Origin: Oceanobacillus halophilus
Lineage (GTDB): Bacteria; Bacillota; Bacilli; Bacillales; Amphibacillaceae
NCBI RefSeq assembly: GCF_003628505.1
Contig: NZ_RBZP01000001.1
Location: 558,001-622,000 of the forward strand
DNA: 64,000 nt
Direction of reading: 5' to 3'
A program made the position numbers and the translations under genes. The notes beneath the pieces are model-generated. The model saw only the letters and a program-made list of their open reading frames with translations. It ran no database searches and had not been told where the DNA came from. This document shows, in pieces, positions 54,134 through 64,000 of the stretch. How positions within the stretch are numbered: the first letter of the stretch is position 1; each line of letters begins with the position of its first letter.

Positions 54134-54842
54134 CTTGCAATACCTCCTCCATCCAAGACAACTCTTCTTCAAACTGTATTATCTTTTCCTTATTTTCCAC
54201 TTTTGCATTTTTCATTTGGTTAATTACCCGTTGCAGTTTGTCGTGCTCATGTTTCCATTTTTCAAAAAAGTTTTTAGATTTATTCCGCAGTAGAACAGGC
54301 CCAAATAGTAACTCTTTATCTGTAGGAGCATTATCCACTGGTAAATGATTCATAATTTTGTCTGCAACAATTATTTCATATATGTGACCATTCTCTTTAA
54401 CAATAGACTCATCTGATATAAAATAATGATTATCTCTCAACCATTTTCGCACGCTTTTTGCGTCAACATTAGGTTGAGCAATAATTCGTTCCATATTTTC
54501 TAATTTTGATTTTCCACCTGCCAAAATACTTTTAATCAGTGTTCCTCCCATTCCAGCTATAATAAGATGATCAAGCCCTTCATTAGGAGAAATTACCTCC
54601 AAACCATTCCCAAGACGTACATCAATAACACCTGATAGTTTATATGTATCAACGGTTTCTATGGCACTTTTAAAGGGACCTTTATTCACTTCTCCAGCAA
54701 TGGCTCTAGCAGTATCATCATGCATGCACACATAACATGGCAAATAAGCATGATCTGAACCTATATCGGCAAAAAAAGCCCCTTTTTTTATGTAGGATGC
54801 TACGGTAGCTAATCTGGTAGAGAGAGTAATTGATTTAACCAT
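54114..54842 (-). CDS. trmK: tRNA (adenine22-N1)-methyltransferase TrmK
   Basis: TrmK methylates A22 in the D-loop of tRNAs. The 242-residue protein has a Rossmann methyltransferase domain with D-I-G-S-D-H-A-Y-L-P near residue 27 (SAM-binding motif I) and A-G-M-G-G near 93, and a C-terminal coiled-coil domain (about 170-240). Start and length are standard. It forms an operon with yqfO. Confidence 0.95.
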   Translation of the reverse strand: MVKSITLSTRLATVASYIKKGAFFADIGSDHAYLPCYVCMHDDTARAIAGEVNKGPFKSAIETVDTYKLSGVIDVRLGNGLEVISPNEGLDHLIIAGMGGTLIKSILAGGKSKLENMERIIAQPNVDAKSVRKWLRDNHYFISDESIVKENGHIYEIIVADKIMNHLPVDNAPTDKELLFGPVLLRNKSKNFFEKWKHEHDKLQRVINQMKNAKVENKEKIIQFEEELSWMEEVLQDEKFMY

Positions 54843-54916
54843 TTCTAACTCCTTTACTATGTTTATTAACGTAAAATTGCGTTTGTATTCTATATTATAT
54901 TTTTTTTAGAGCAAAA

Positions 54917-54952
54917 AGAAAAGCTTGCTGCTGTTCCGCAGAAAGCTTTTCT
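54917..54952 (-). terminator. Terminator of cccA
   Basis: AGAAAAGCTT pairs with AAGCTTTTCT; an inner stem (GCTG/CAGC-like) closes the loop. It lies 12 bases after the cccA stop. Confidence 0.75.
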
Positions 54953-54964
54953 AACTATTATATA

Positions 54965-55336
54965 CTATTGCTTTTCACTTAACCATTCAGAAAGGAGCTC
55001 TGCTTCTTCAGAGGCCATTTGAACTGCTGGCATTTGACCTTGCCCATTTTGAATAATTTGAGTAATATCTTCTGCACTTAATTTAGAACCAATAGTTGTT
55101 AAATCCGGACCCATTCCACCAGATAAGTCAGCACCATGACATGAAGAGCAATTTGCCGAAAAGATAGCTTCCGGATCTGTGGAAACTTCGCCTTCTTCAA
55201 CAGCTTGTTCACCGCCACCTTCTTCAGCTTGCTGGATTGCATCTCGTTGTCCTACCCCTACAAAAGATATAATGATTACAGCTAGTACCCCTATTACAGC
55301 AATAATTGCATAAGGTATAATTGGGTTTTTTCTCAT
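54965..55336 (-). CDS. cccA: Membrane-anchored cytochrome c550
   Basis: A small c-type cytochrome on the outer face of the membrane that carries electrons to terminal oxidases. A membrane anchor (about 6-26) is followed by a Glu/Gly-rich linker and a haem domain with C-S-S-C-H (about 63-67) and the methionine ligand in G-Q-M-P-A-V-Q-M near residue 102. The 123-residue length is standard (120 in B. subtilis). Confidence 0.95.
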   Translation of the reverse strand: MRKNPIIPYAIIAVIGVLAVIIISFVGVGQRDAIQQAEEGGGEQAVEEGEVSTDPEAIFSANCSSCHGADLSGGMGPDLTTIGSKLSAEDITQIIQNGQGQMPAVQMASEEAELLSEWLSEKQ

Positions 55337-55446
55337 TACGTTTCCTCCTTATGTAATCCCCTTTACAATATTAAATATATTTCAAACTAACTATAATATA
55401 GTTTACTCGAAAATCAAATTAGTTTAAAGCATAAAGATGTGAAATT

Positions 55447-55977
55447 TTATAAAACTATGTAAAAAATGGCAAATAGTACACCAAATATACTGGTGTATTT
55501 TAAATATTTAATATGCATCCGCTCGCTAAGAAGTAACCACAGTACAAAGTTCAATAAAATAACTCCAAAGATTAAATAGTTGTTATTGCTAAATAAATTT
55601 ACGATAAAAAGCGAGAACAAAAGTACTAAAGATAGCGTGATAATAAGGCTAATATGATATATGGTGCTTGAATACCTCTTCCAATAAATATAGCTCCAAA
55701 TGGAGTAACAAATAAAAAGACTTAATATACCTAGTTGCAAAAGCTCTGGAAATTTCGTAAAATATACCACAAGGAAAGAAAACGGTAACAACACTACCAA
55801 TAATAATATTTGAATAATAATATTTACTTTCCTTACACTTCTTTTCTTGTTTGTTGGTTCTCCTTCACCGTTCGTATATAAGGCAAGAAGGAAATCACAA
55901 TATTGTTCTGGAAGTAATTTATGGTCTTTCCAATATTCAATCTCTTTTACAATAGTAGCAATGCGATTATCGGACAT
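55447..55977 (-). CDS. Hypothetical membrane protein downstream of sigA
   Basis: Not recognised by name. A 176-residue protein with a cytoplasmic N-terminal segment (about 1-45, M-S-D-N-R-I-A and E-Q-Y-C-D-F-L-L-A-L-Y) and five or six membrane helices. The N-terminal segment recalls membrane proteins of the DUF2157 type. GGGGTGA precedes the ATG; a further 29 codons are open upstream but reach close to sigA. It might be co-transcribed with sigA, as only 91 bases separate them. Confidence 0.7.
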   Translation of the reverse strand: MSDNRIATIVKEIEYWKDHKLLPEQYCDFLLALYTNGEGEPTNKKRSVRKVNIIIQILLLVVLLPFSFLVVYFTKFPELLQLGILSLFICYSIWSYIYWKRYSSTIYHISLIITLSLVLLFSLFIVNLFSNNNYLIFGVILLNFVLWLLLSERMHIKYLKYTSIFGVLFAIFYIVL

Positions 55978-56068
55978 TTTATATTCACCCCAGTACAGCC
56001 TGCTTGCTGCAAAAAAACAAATAGAAGAGTCATTGATAACATATACTGCTCTCAATGACTGCAACTAA

Positions 56069-57184
56069 TTAATCCATAAAGTCTTTTAATCGTTTACTGC
56101 GACTAGGATGTCTTAATTTACGAAGTGCTTTTGCTTCAATTTGACGAATTCTTTCTCTTGTTACACCGAAGACTTTACCAACTTCTTCTAGGGTTCTTGT
56201 ACGACCGTCATCCAGGCCAAAACGTAAACGAAGAACATTCTCTTCTCTATCAGTAAGCGTATCAAGAACATCCTCTAGTTGTTCTTTCAACAATTCATAT
56301 GCAGCATGATCAGATGGTGAAACAGCTTCTTGGTCTTCTATAAAATCTCCTAAGTGAGAGTCGTCTTCCTCTCCAATAGGTGTTTCAAGTGAAACAGGTT
56401 CCTGAGCAATTTTTAGAATTTCTCGGACCTTATCTGGAGCAAGTTCCATTTCTTCACCGATTTCTTCAGGTGTAGGTTCGCGCCCTAAGTCTTGTAGTAA
56501 CGAGCGTTGAACTCGGATTAGTTTATTAATGGTCTCTACCATATGAACAGGTATTCGAATCGTTCTTGCTTGATCGGCAATTGCTCTCGTGATAGCTTGG
56601 CGAATCCACCAAGTTGCATAGGTACTGAATTTGAAACCTTTTCGATAATCAAATTTTTCAACGGCTTTTATTAGACCCATATTCCCTTCTTGAATTAAGT
56701 CAAGAAAGAGCATGCCACGACCAACGTATCGTTTTGCAATACTTACAACTAGTCTCAGGTTAGCTTCTGCTAAACGTCTTTTTGCTTCTTCATCGCCTTC
56801 TTCTATGCGAGTAGCAAGTTCAATTTCTTCTGCAGCAGATAGTAAGTTCACACGTCCAATTTCTTTTAAATACATTCTAACGGGGTCATTTATTTTTATC
56901 CCAAGAGGAACGCTCAAATCTTCTAAGTTAAATTCTTCCTCTTTAGCAATTTCTTTAATATTAGGGTCATCATCTGATTCACCTATAACTTCTACACCTT
57001 GTTCTTCTAAGTGTTCATAGAACTCATCCATTTGATCTGATTCAATTTCAAAGTTGGCTAAGCGATCAGCAATCTCTTCATATGCTAGTGTTCCACGCTT
57101 TTTGCCAGCTTCCACTAATGCTTCTTTTACCTGTTCTAATGTTTGTACGGTTTCTTTTGTATTAGTTTGTTTTTCATCAGCCAT
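56069..57184 (-). CDS. sigA: Primary sigma factor SigA (RpoD)
   Basis: The vegetative sigma-70. The 371-residue protein shows region 1.2 ([10 protein letters not shown]), region 2 with the -10 recognition helix ([10 protein letters not shown]), region 3 ([11 protein letters not shown]), and region 4.2 ([10 protein letters not shown]). The length is the same as in B. subtilis. It lies 30 bases after dnaG in the macromolecular synthesis operon and has a strong GGAGG site. Confidence 0.98.
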   Translation of the reverse strand: MADEKQTNTKETVQTLEQVKEALVEAGKKRGTLAYEEIADRLANFEIESDQMDEFYEHLEEQGVEVIGESDDDPNIKEIAKEEEFNLEDLSVPLGIKINDPVRMYLKEIGRVNLLSAAEEIELATRIEEGDEEAKRRLAEANLRLVVSIAKRYVGRGMLFLDLIQEGNMGLIKAVEKFDYRKGFKFSTYATWWIRQAITRAIADQARTIRIPVHMVETINKLIRVQRSLLQDLGREPTPEEIGEEMELAPDKVREILKIAQEPVSLETPIGEEDDSHLGDFIEDQEAVSPSDHAAYELLKEQLEDVLDTLTDREENVLRLRFGLDDGRTRTLEEVGKVFGVTRERIRQIEAKALRKLRHPSRSKRLKDFMD

Positions 57185-57214
57185 GAGTCCCCCTCCTTCC
57201 GAATTTGTCGAAAT

Positions 57215-59038
57215 TTAATTTGTCTGCTTTAATTGCTTTTTAATTTCAATAATTTGCATAGCAATTTGTGCAGCTTTTAATGGGTCATTTTGCTGTTCTG
57301 CTAATTTCTGCTGTTCTTTTAATGCTTGAATACTGCTATAGTCATTTCGGTGTTCTTGAATAATACGAATATAATCATTTATTTCTTTGTCACTTATTTC
57401 TTCCAGAACAGGAAGCATAGCAATTTCTGTTACAATTTTCTTAAACTCAGGGTCTGTAAGCTTTTCAATGAATAAACTTACGTCAGGAGGATGTCCCTCT
57501 TCGTAAAAGGCATATAAATAAGTTGCGATAATTTTATGAGCATCCATATTAAACCCTGCACCTAGTTCATCTTGCACTTTTTCTGCAATCAGTGCATCCT
57601 GTAACATATAGGAAAGCAGCTTTCTTTCTGCATTTTGAAATGCAGGCAATAACTTTGAAGCTGAATGATTTCTATTTGTTCTCTTAGTATTTCTGTTCTG
57701 AATGGTATTATCCTTTTTCTGCGGTGAATATCCTTGGTTGCTTCTTAATTTTTCAATTTCTTCAGTAAGCGACTGCATTGAAATATTATATTCTTTATGA
57801 ATTTCGCTTAAATAATATTCCCTTTCGACAGAACTATCAATTTGTGCAAGTTCTTTTAGGATATTTTCTATATATTGAATACGATCCCCTTCAAGAGTAA
57901 GGTTGTAATCTTTTTTCAGATACCGCATATAAAAATGTATATAAGTATCCCCTGTAGAAAGAACTTCATTCCTAAAGGCGTCTCCACCATGAGCTTTGAT
58001 AAAACTGTCTGGGTCTAGATCATCCTGCAAGTTTGCAATTTTCACTTGACAGCCTACCTTCCTTAACAGGTTAGCAGCCTTATATGTTGCTTCCAGACCA
58101 GCATTATCGCCATCATAGCAAATTACAACGGTGTCAACATAACGATTTAACAATTTCGCCTGATACTCTGTTAAAGCAGTTCCCAAAGTAGCTATAACAT
58201 TATTTATTCCCGCCTGATAGGCAGATATAACATCCATATAGCCTTCAAATAATATTACTTCATTTTCTTTGCGAATATGTTTCTTTGCTAAATCAAAATT
58301 GTAAAGTATCTTTCCTTTTTGGAATAATTCACTTTCAGAACTATTTAAGTATTTGGGTTCCCCACCTGTTATGGTTCTTCCACCAAAAGCAATTGTTTTA
58401 CCGATATGATTTCTGATTGGGAATATAATTCTTCCCCTAAATCGGTCAGTTACACTATTGTCATTTTGTAAAGAAAGTAAACCTGCTTTCACTAATAACG
58501 CTTGATTGAACCCTTTCTTTTTTAAAAATTCGGCAGTAAAATCCTTCACATTTGGAGCAAAACCTAATTGAAATTCATCAATGGCGTTGTCACTAATACC
58601 CCTATTTTTTAGATATTGGTACCCTTCTTTCCCATCCTTTGTAAATCTTAATAAGTGGTGATATAGTTTAGTTAACCATTCATAAGCGGATAACGTACTC
58701 TGATTCTCTTTAGAAAATGTGGAATCTTTGTCCTCATCAACATCTGGTATAGACAATCCGCTTCTTCCTGCCAAATACTTGATTGCTTCTACAAAAGATA
58801 AATTTTCCAATTCCATCATAAATGTAACAACATTGCCACCTTTTCCGCAGCCAAAACAGTGGAAAATCTGTTTCTCCTGTGTTACGGAAAAAGAAGGTGT
58901 CTTTTCACCATGGAATGGACAAAGCCCGAAATAATTTCTACCCTGTTTTTTTAATTGAACAAATTCACCTATAACATCCACAATATCATTGGATTTGCGT
59001 ATCTCTTCTATAACTTCTTCAGGTATTTGATTGGCCAT
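57215..59038 (-). CDS. dnaG: DNA primase DnaG
   Basis: DnaG makes RNA primers for DNA replication. The N-terminal CHC2 zinc ribbon uses C-P-F-H (about 40-43) and C-F-G-C (about 61-64). The TOPRIM domain is seen in L-F-E-G-Y-M-D-V (about 262-269) and C-Y-D-G-D-N-A-G. The C-terminal helicase-binding domain (about 470-607) completes a full-length, 607-residue protein. The ATG after GGTGG was preferred to a GTG four codons upstream. It is the first gene of dnaG-sigA. Confidence 0.97.
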   Translation of the reverse strand: MANQIPEEVIEEIRKSNDIVDVIGEFVQLKKQGRNYFGLCPFHGEKTPSFSVTQEKQIFHCFGCGKGGNVVTFMMELENLSFVEAIKYLAGRSGLSIPDVDEDKDSTFSKENQSTLSAYEWLTKLYHHLLRFTKDGKEGYQYLKNRGISDNAIDEFQLGFAPNVKDFTAEFLKKKGFNQALLVKAGLLSLQNDNSVTDRFRGRIIFPIRNHIGKTIAFGGRTITGGEPKYLNSSESELFQKGKILYNFDLAKKHIRKENEVILFEGYMDVISAYQAGINNVIATLGTALTEYQAKLLNRYVDTVVICYDGDNAGLEATYKAANLLRKVGCQVKIANLQDDLDPDSFIKAHGGDAFRNEVLSTGDTYIHFYMRYLKKDYNLTLEGDRIQYIENILKELAQIDSSVEREYYLSEIHKEYNISMQSLTEEIEKLRSNQGYSPQKKDNTIQNRNTKRTNRNHSASKLLPAFQNAERKLLSYMLQDALIAEKVQDELGAGFNMDAHKIIATYLYAFYEEGHPPDVSLFIEKLTDPEFKKIVTEIAMLPVLEEISDKEINDYIRIIQEHRNDYSSIQALKEQQKLAEQQNDPLKAAQIAMQIIEIKKQLKQTN

Positions 59039-59474
59039 ATAAACCACCATACTATATTATTCTTCATCATTTTAAATAATCCTTCATTTTTCGACATTTT
59101 TTTCTAAAAAAATCATTAGTTTTTTTATTTCGTCGCTTTTCTCCTTTTATAATTTTAATTCTTTTCCTCACGAAGAAATTTTTTCCTATTATTTAAATAC
59201 ATGAAGGACAAAATATTAAATTAAAGCTACTACAATTAGCTTTAATTACTATTTCTACAAGAAACTATTGGATTCCTTCTTTATTATGAATGTTTAATTT
59301 TTCAGAATATCCATTTATCAAGCATTTGTACTTATTATATATATCTTTACACAAATTATTATTATAATACAATCTGAGTAAAAATTCTATATAAAAGATT
59401 GAAATTTTTCCATAAAGAAGAAAAACATTCTACAGAAAGAATGTAGAATGCTCCACTTTAAAGTGATTCTCTTT
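59039..59474. other. AT-rich gap upstream of dnaG
   Basis: Holds the promoter region for dnaG-sigA and the yqfL terminator. A TATAAT box exists near 59362-59367 on the minus strand but without a clear -35. No gene, repeat or other RNA structure was detected. Confidence 0.55.
59426..59450 (-). terminator. Terminator of yqfL
   Basis: CATTCTACA/TGTAGAATG with a loop of 7 is followed on the minus strand by TTTTTCTTCTTT. It lies 24 bases after the gene. Confidence 0.88.
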
Positions 59475-60275
59475 TTACTTATGAATCATCTGTAAAATTA
59501 CATTTGCCGTTTCTTCTACTGCTTTATTAGAAACATCAATTACTTTACAATCTATTCTATCCACTACTTTGTTGAAATAATCAAGTTCTTGATGAATTCT
59601 GTCTAAATTGGCATAGGTTGCTTGATTCCCAAGTCCTAAAGCTTTCAAACGCTCTTTTCTTATTTCATTTAGTTTCTCTGGTCTAATTCGCAATCCTATG
59701 CATTTACTAGGGTCAACTTCAAATAACTCTTCAGGTGGGTCAACTTCAGGCACAATGGGTACATTTGCAACCTTTATTCGCTTATGTGCAAGATATTGGG
59801 AGAGTGGGGTTTTTGAAGTACGAGAAACCCCAATTAAAATAATATCTGCTCTAGCTATGCCTCTTGGATCCCTTCCATCATCATATTTCACAGCGAACTC
59901 TATTGCTTCCACTCGCTTAAAGTAATCCTCATCAAGCTTATGTACTAACCCTGCTTCCATCCGAGGGGAAGTCTGGAATACTCTTTCCATTGCAGCAATC
60001 ATTGGGCCCATAATATCAATAGCTTCCACTCGTAACTTACTTGCTTGTTTATTTATATATTCTCGCAACTCAGGATTAACAAGTGTAAATCCAATAATCC
60101 CTTGATTCTCTACAGCTAGCTGCAAGGATTCATCAATTGTTTCTTTATCTTCTACGTAAGGGATACGGAAAATTTTATAATTCTCACTATTAAACTGACT
60201 AAGCCCGGCTTTCACAACAAGTTCTGCCGTCTCCCCTACAGAATCTGAAAGAACATAAACAATACGTTCACTCAT
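59475..60275 (-). CDS. yqfL: Bifunctional pyruvate dikinase/PEP synthase regulatory protein YqfL
   Basis: A DUF299 protein kinase/pyrophosphorylase. The P-loop-like G-V-S-R-T-S-K-T-P (about 148-156) and the E-V-D-P-P-E-E segment are complete. Family members switch PPDK or PEP synthase off by ADP-dependent phosphorylation and on by phosphate. In B. subtilis YqfL works with CcpN, encoded just upstream here as there; its detailed role in that pair is unclear. Length 266 is normal. Confidence 0.93.
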   Translation of the reverse strand: MSERIVYVLSDSVGETAELVVKAGLSQFNSENYKIFRIPYVEDKETIDESLQLAVENQGIIGFTLVNPELREYINKQASKLRVEAIDIMGPMIAAMERVFQTSPRMEAGLVHKLDEDYFKRVEAIEFAVKYDDGRDPRGIARADIILIGVSRTSKTPLSQYLAHKRIKVANVPIVPEVDPPEELFEVDPSKCIGLRIRPEKLNEIRKERLKALGLGNQATYANLDRIHQELDYFNKVVDRIDCKVIDVSNKAVEETANVILQMIHK

Positions 60276-60313
60276 TCTTCTTCCCCCTCCATTCCATCTC
60301 AGTTAATGATATC

Positions 60314-60943
60314 TTATACATGACTTTCTATTGCTAGTTCAACAAAAACTCTTGTAATGGTTGTTTTTGTTATTCTTCCAACTACTGCTAATCCTTCATC
60401 CTTATCTTTGACAACCGGCAAACCATCAATTTGTTTATTAATTAGTTGTTGCGCAGCATCTAGCAATAAATCATCTTTTCTACATACAGTTATATTTGGC
60501 ATTCTAGTCATAATGATATGTACAGCAATATTATTCAAGTCCTGCTGTCCCATACTAGCTCTTAACAAATCCTTTCGAGATAATACTCCAGTTAAACAAG
60601 CATGATCATTAACAACGAATAATGTTCCAACATCCTCTAAAAACATGGTAGAAATAGCATCATACACGGATACATCTTCTTTTACAACAATTGGAATTTG
60701 TTGAAAATCATGCACTTTATATTTTTTTATTTTTTCTGAGAGCAGTTCAGATCCAGTTTTTCCAGTAAAAAAATAACCTACACGAGGTCTTGCTTCCAGG
60801 AAACCAGCCATTGTTAAAATGGCTAAATCGGGTCTGAGTGTTGCTCTCGTTAAATTTAATTTCTCAGCTATATTTTCTCCGGTAATAGGACCATTTGCCT
60901 TTACAATTTCTATAATCTGATCTTGCCTTTTTGATAATTCCAT
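60314..60943 (-). CDS. ccpN: Transcriptional repressor CcpN
   Basis: CcpN represses gluconeogenic genes (gapB, pckA) and the small RNA SR1 on glycolytic carbon sources. The 209-residue protein has an N-terminal HTH_11 domain (about 5-60, N-L-T-R-A-T-L-R-P-D) and two CBS domains (about 80-205), which sense ATP/ADP. The sequence follows B. subtilis CcpN closely. The start is uncertain: the ATG of M-E-L-S-K-R abuts AAAGG, and an ATG nine codons upstream is a possible alternative. Confidence 0.94.
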   Translation of the reverse strand: MELSKRQDQIIEIVKANGPITGENIAEKLNLTRATLRPDLAILTMAGFLEARPRVGYFFTGKTGSELLSEKIKKYKVHDFQQIPIVVKEDVSVYDAISTMFLEDVGTLFVVNDHACLTGVLSRKDLLRASMGQQDLNNIAVHIIMTRMPNITVCRKDDLLLDAAQQLINKQIDGLPVVKDKDEGLAVVGRITKTTITRVFVELAIESHV

Positions 60944-61067
60944 CCTTTCACCGCCCACTAAATATGACATACTATTTAAATTTAATTATAAACCATTTAA
61001 TTCAAAAAAGGAAATTATGTCATACTTTTATATTCATCAACACATCTGAAAGGATAATACCGTAACA

Positions 61068-63152
61068 TTACTGATGTTGTTTCCATTCAATTAATGATAA
61101 GTCAGCAAATTCTTTAATAGACGCTGCAATAGTATTTAGTAAAGCCAAGCGATTATTCTTAATCTTTTCATCATTTGCCATAACCATAGTGTTGTCAAAA
61201 AAGTTATGTATCGGTTCAGCTAATTTACTTAAAATACTAAGTGATAGATCCGCATCTAGTTCCTTATTCGCTTTCTCATAATCAGGTACGATCTCCTGGA
61301 ATGTGGAATATAGGATTTTTTCAGATTCGGTTTCAAAAAGAGTACTATTTATTTTCATCTCATCTGTTTTACCTGCTAAGTTTAAGACACGTACTAAAGC
61401 TTCCTGTATTGGTTTAAAAGCCGGTTCATTACGTTTCTGTGACAACAATGCAGCTTTCTTTTCTGTATAATCAAATACACCTATTTCCTTAGCTGTGACG
61501 GAATGAATTATGTCTGTTTCTATATCATCTTCCTTTAATAAGAAAGTAGTACGTAATTGGAAAAATTCGTTAAGTGCCTTGGTAATTGTAGCATTATCTT
61601 GTAGCTGAATATCTGTGTTTGCATATACTGATTTTACTATGTTTAAAATTGATTCTAGTGAAATACTCCATTTTTTATCACTAAGAATTCGTAATATACC
61701 AGTTGCTTGACGACGCAACCCATATGGATCTTGAGAGCCTGTCGGAACTAATCCAATAGAGATACATCCAACAATTGTATCTACCTTATCAGCAATACTT
61801 ACAATTGAACCTGGAATAGAATCAGGCAAGTCACCATTTGCTTGTTTCGGTAAATAATGTTCCCGTATAGTTTTTGCCACATCTTGGTTTTCACCGAATA
61901 AAATAGCGTATTTTTCTCCAATTATTCCCTGAAGTTCAGTAAATTCATTCACCATATTTGTCATTAAATCAAATTTACTAATTTCAGCTGCTCGGATTGC
62001 ATTTTTCGCTACCTTTTCCTCCACATCTAACATTTTACACAAATGGTTAGTTATCGTTACAACACGTGAAACTTTATCCGCATATGTTCCTAATTTTTCT
62101 TGGAAAACAACACGCTGTAATTTTTCTAAGTAGAAATCAATTGAGTTTTTCTGATCTTCTTCGTAGAAAAACTCAGCATCAGATAAACGTGCTCGAAGAA
62201 CTTTCTCATTTCCTTTTGCAACATTCTCAATAGATTTATTATCTCCATTTCGCACACCAACAAATTTTGGTAGTAATTCTTCGTTTGTTGACATCGCAGG
62301 AAAATATCTTTGATGTTCTTTCATCGATGTTATTAAAACTTCGGAAGGTAGTTTTAAAAATTTCTTTTCAAAGGACCCGATGAAAACCGTTGGAAATTCA
62401 ACTAAGTTTCGAACCTCATCTAAAAGATCTTCATCTACCGGGATAAGGAGATTTTCTTTTTCCTCCAAATCCTTTATTTGCTCTAGTATCATTTGTTCCC
62501 GTTCTTTAGAATCCACTATCACATATTCATTGCGTAGAGCAGCCCGGTATTCTAACGGATCATTTATAATCACTTCATTACCCAAGAAACGATGTCCATA
62601 TGTTTTATTACTTGTCGATACAGAAGCAATTTCAAAGGGAACAACTTCCTTATCATATAAGGCTAGTAACCAACGAATAGGACGAGCATATCTCATTGTT
62701 TCTGTAGACCAGCGCATATTCTTACCAAATTGAATCGATTCAATAATTTCTTTAAAACCAGGAAGTAACTCACTTGACTTCTTACCCTCTATACGTTTTT
62801 TAACAAAAATATACCTCGTTCCTTTGATTTCTTTTGTATAAATGTCTTCAACTGACATCCCTTGTCCTTTGGTAAAACCTATGGCAGCTTTTGTCCAGTT
62901 TCCATTCTCATCTATAGCAATTTTTTCAGCTGGACCTTTTGCTTCTTCCTCTATGGTTTCTTGCACGTCCGCCATACCTCTAATTAAAACCGAAAGTCTT
63001 CTTGGTGTTGAAAAAGTCGTTACATCTTCAAAGGAGATTCTGGTTTCATTCAACCAAGTAATTGTTTTTTCTAGCAGTTGTTTCTCTGCATCATCTACAA
63101 ACCGCGCAGGCAACTCTTCTAATCCTACTTCAAATAGAACATTCTTAGCCAT
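61068..63152 (-). CDS. glyS: Glycine-tRNA ligase beta subunit
   Basis: The beta subunit of the alpha2beta2 glycyl-tRNA synthetase, which recognises tRNA-Gly. The N-terminal start A-K-N-V-L-F-E-V-G-L-E-E-L-P-A-R-F and the segment A-D-K-V-D-T-I-V-G (the HD-like domain, about 460) are typical. The C-terminal DALR-like domain is present. The 694-residue length is in the normal range (679 in B. subtilis). The start follows glyQ with no gap. Confidence 0.97.
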   Translation of the reverse strand: MAKNVLFEVGLEELPARFVDDAEKQLLEKTITWLNETRISFEDVTTFSTPRRLSVLIRGMADVQETIEEEAKGPAEKIAIDENGNWTKAAIGFTKGQGMSVEDIYTKEIKGTRYIFVKKRIEGKKSSELLPGFKEIIESIQFGKNMRWSTETMRYARPIRWLLALYDKEVVPFEIASVSTSNKTYGHRFLGNEVIINDPLEYRAALRNEYVIVDSKEREQMILEQIKDLEEKENLLIPVDEDLLDEVRNLVEFPTVFIGSFEKKFLKLPSEVLITSMKEHQRYFPAMSTNEELLPKFVGVRNGDNKSIENVAKGNEKVLRARLSDAEFFYEEDQKNSIDFYLEKLQRVVFQEKLGTYADKVSRVVTITNHLCKMLDVEEKVAKNAIRAAEISKFDLMTNMVNEFTELQGIIGEKYAILFGENQDVAKTIREHYLPKQANGDLPDSIPGSIVSIADKVDTIVGCISIGLVPTGSQDPYGLRRQATGILRILSDKKWSISLESILNIVKSVYANTDIQLQDNATITKALNEFFQLRTTFLLKEDDIETDIIHSVTAKEIGVFDYTEKKAALLSQKRNEPAFKPIQEALVRVLNLAGKTDEMKINSTLFETESEKILYSTFQEIVPDYEKANKELDADLSLSILSKLAEPIHNFFDNTMVMANDEKIKNNRLALLNTIAASIKEFADLSLIEWKQHQ

Positions 63153-64000
63153 TTATTTCTCCTCCTTCTTTAACATTGGGTATCCTAAGCGTTCACGTTC
63201 TGCAACATAAGCTTTCGCTATTCGCCTAGCTAGGTTTCTGATACGAGAAATATAACCGGTACGTTCTGTTACGGAAATAACCCCTTTTGCATCAAGCAGG
63301 TTAAATGTATGAGAACATTTCAACACATAATCATACGCTGGAAAAACAAGTCCTTTTTCCATTGTTGTTTTCGCTTCTTCTTCATACATAGTAAAGAGTT
63401 CAAATAACATTTCTGTATTCGATTCCTCAAAGGTATATTTTGAATGCTCTAATTCTGGCTGATAAAAAATATCGTGAACTGTTACCCCATTATTCCATTC
63501 TAATTCGAATACATTCTCTTTATCCTGAATGTATGATGCGAGACGTTCAATTCCATACGTTAACTCAACAGCCACTGGGTTTGCTTCCAAACCGCCAATT
63601 TGCTGGAAATAAGTAAATTGAGTAATTTCCATCCCGTCTAACCATACTTCCCATCCAAGTCCAGCTGCACCTAAAGTTGGGTTTTCCCAATTATCTTCCA
63701 CAAAACGAATATCGTGTTTTAAAGGATCAATTCCTAGTTTCTTTAAAGAATCTAAATACAAGTCTTGAATATTGTCAGGTGATGGTTTCATAATTACTTG
63801 AAATTGGTGATGCTGATAGAGACGATTAGGATTTTCTCCATATCTTCCATCATCAGGTCTTCTGGATGGTTCAACATATGCTACATTCCAAGGCTCAGGT
63901 CCTAAACTGCGGAGCAAAGTCATTGGTGACATAGTCCCTGCTCCTTTTTCTACGTCATATGCTTGCAGTAAAATACAATTCTGTTCTGACCAATACTGTT
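63153..64000 (-). CDS. glyQ: Glycine-tRNA ligase alpha subunit, 5' end beyond the window
   Basis: The catalytic alpha subunit, which activates glycine. The reading frame continues without a stop to the end of the window. The visible N-terminus reads [25 protein letters not shown], which aligns with the B. subtilis protein from about residue 12, so about 11 residues are missing. A methionine further in (M-S-P-M) is internal and not the start. Class II motifs P-S-R-R-P, G-R-Y-G-E-N-P and Q-F-T-Y-F-Q-Q are present. Confidence 0.97.
   Translation of the reverse strand, partial: QYWSEQNCILLQAYDVEKGAGTMSPMTLLRSLGPEPWNVAYVEPSRRPDDGRYGENPNRLYQHHQFQVIMKPSPDNIQDLYLDSLKKLGIDPLKHDIRFVEDNWENPTLGAAGLGWEVWLDGMEITQFTYFQQIGGLEANPVAVELTYGIERLASYIQDKENVFELEWNNGVTVHDIFYQPELEHSKYTFEESNTEMLFELFTMYEEEAKTTMEKGLVFPAYDYVLKCSHTFNLLDAKGVISVTERTGYISRIRNLARRIAKAYVAERERLGYPMLKKEEK

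Overview
The window is a contiguous piece of chromosome from a low-GC, endospore-forming, naturally transformable Firmicute of the family Bacillaceae. The evidence is a complete spoIIIA operon, a SpoVAF germination protein, a comG operon, split glycine dehydrogenase (GcvPA/GcvPB), CcpN, SigA and an order of genes that follows the folD-to-glyQ segment of Bacillus subtilis. A class II (B12-dependent) ribonucleotide reductase in place of lipM, and several GC-rich intergenic repeats, suggest a halotolerant genus such as Oceanobacillus or Virgibacillus; that placement is inference. No prophage, CRISPR array, insertion sequence or defence island was found. Almost everything is housekeeping, and the new information lies in regulatory sites, repeats and breaks in synteny.

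Layout. 1-2900: folD (start only), nusB, yqhY, accC, accB. 3.3-8.5 kb: spoIIIAA-AH behind a good SigE-type promoter. 8.7-13.8 kb: a small unknown protein, efp, pepP, yqhR, yqhP, yqhO, mntR. 14-16.7 kb: nrdJ with two phased NrdR boxes over its promoter. 16.9-21.7 kb: yqhL and the gcvT-gcvPA-gcvPB operon behind a tandem glycine riboswitch. 21.7-28.4 kb: yqhH-yqhG, yqzE and comGA-GG. 28.4-34.3 kb: a four-cysteine HTH regulator, DUF2626, a metallo-hydrolase, DUF2759, an LTA-synthase homologue, glcK, yqgQ. 34.5-38.9 kb: spoVAF, rhomboid protease, a small membrane protein, rpmG. 39-45.2 kb: two small membrane proteins, phoU, pbpA, an MFS transporter, sodA. 45.9-46.5 kb: six tRNA genes. 46.7-51.6 kb: Na/Pi transporter with PhoU domain, NfeD protein, yqfZ-, yqfX- and yqfT-like genes, nfo. 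51.7-64 kb: cshB, yqfO, trmK, cccA, a membrane protein, sigA, dnaG, yqfL, ccpN, glyS and glyQ (5' end cut by the window).

Genes that work together include AccB/AccC/YqhY (malonyl-CoA supply), SpoIIIAA-AH (feeding tube between mother cell and forespore), YqhR with SpoVAF (reported as partners in a germination ion channel), GcvT/PA/PB under glycine control, ComGA-GG (competence pilus), YqfL with CcpN (gluconeogenesis control), DnaG/SigA (macromolecular synthesis) and GlyQ/GlyS.

Compared with B. subtilis the comG operon is inverted in place. The sinIR/tasA block, the pst phosphate operon, lipM, yqhQ, yqhS, ispG, ispH and zur are not at their usual positions. A family of bipartite GC-rich repeats with terminal inverted repeats sits in several of the long intergenic gaps.
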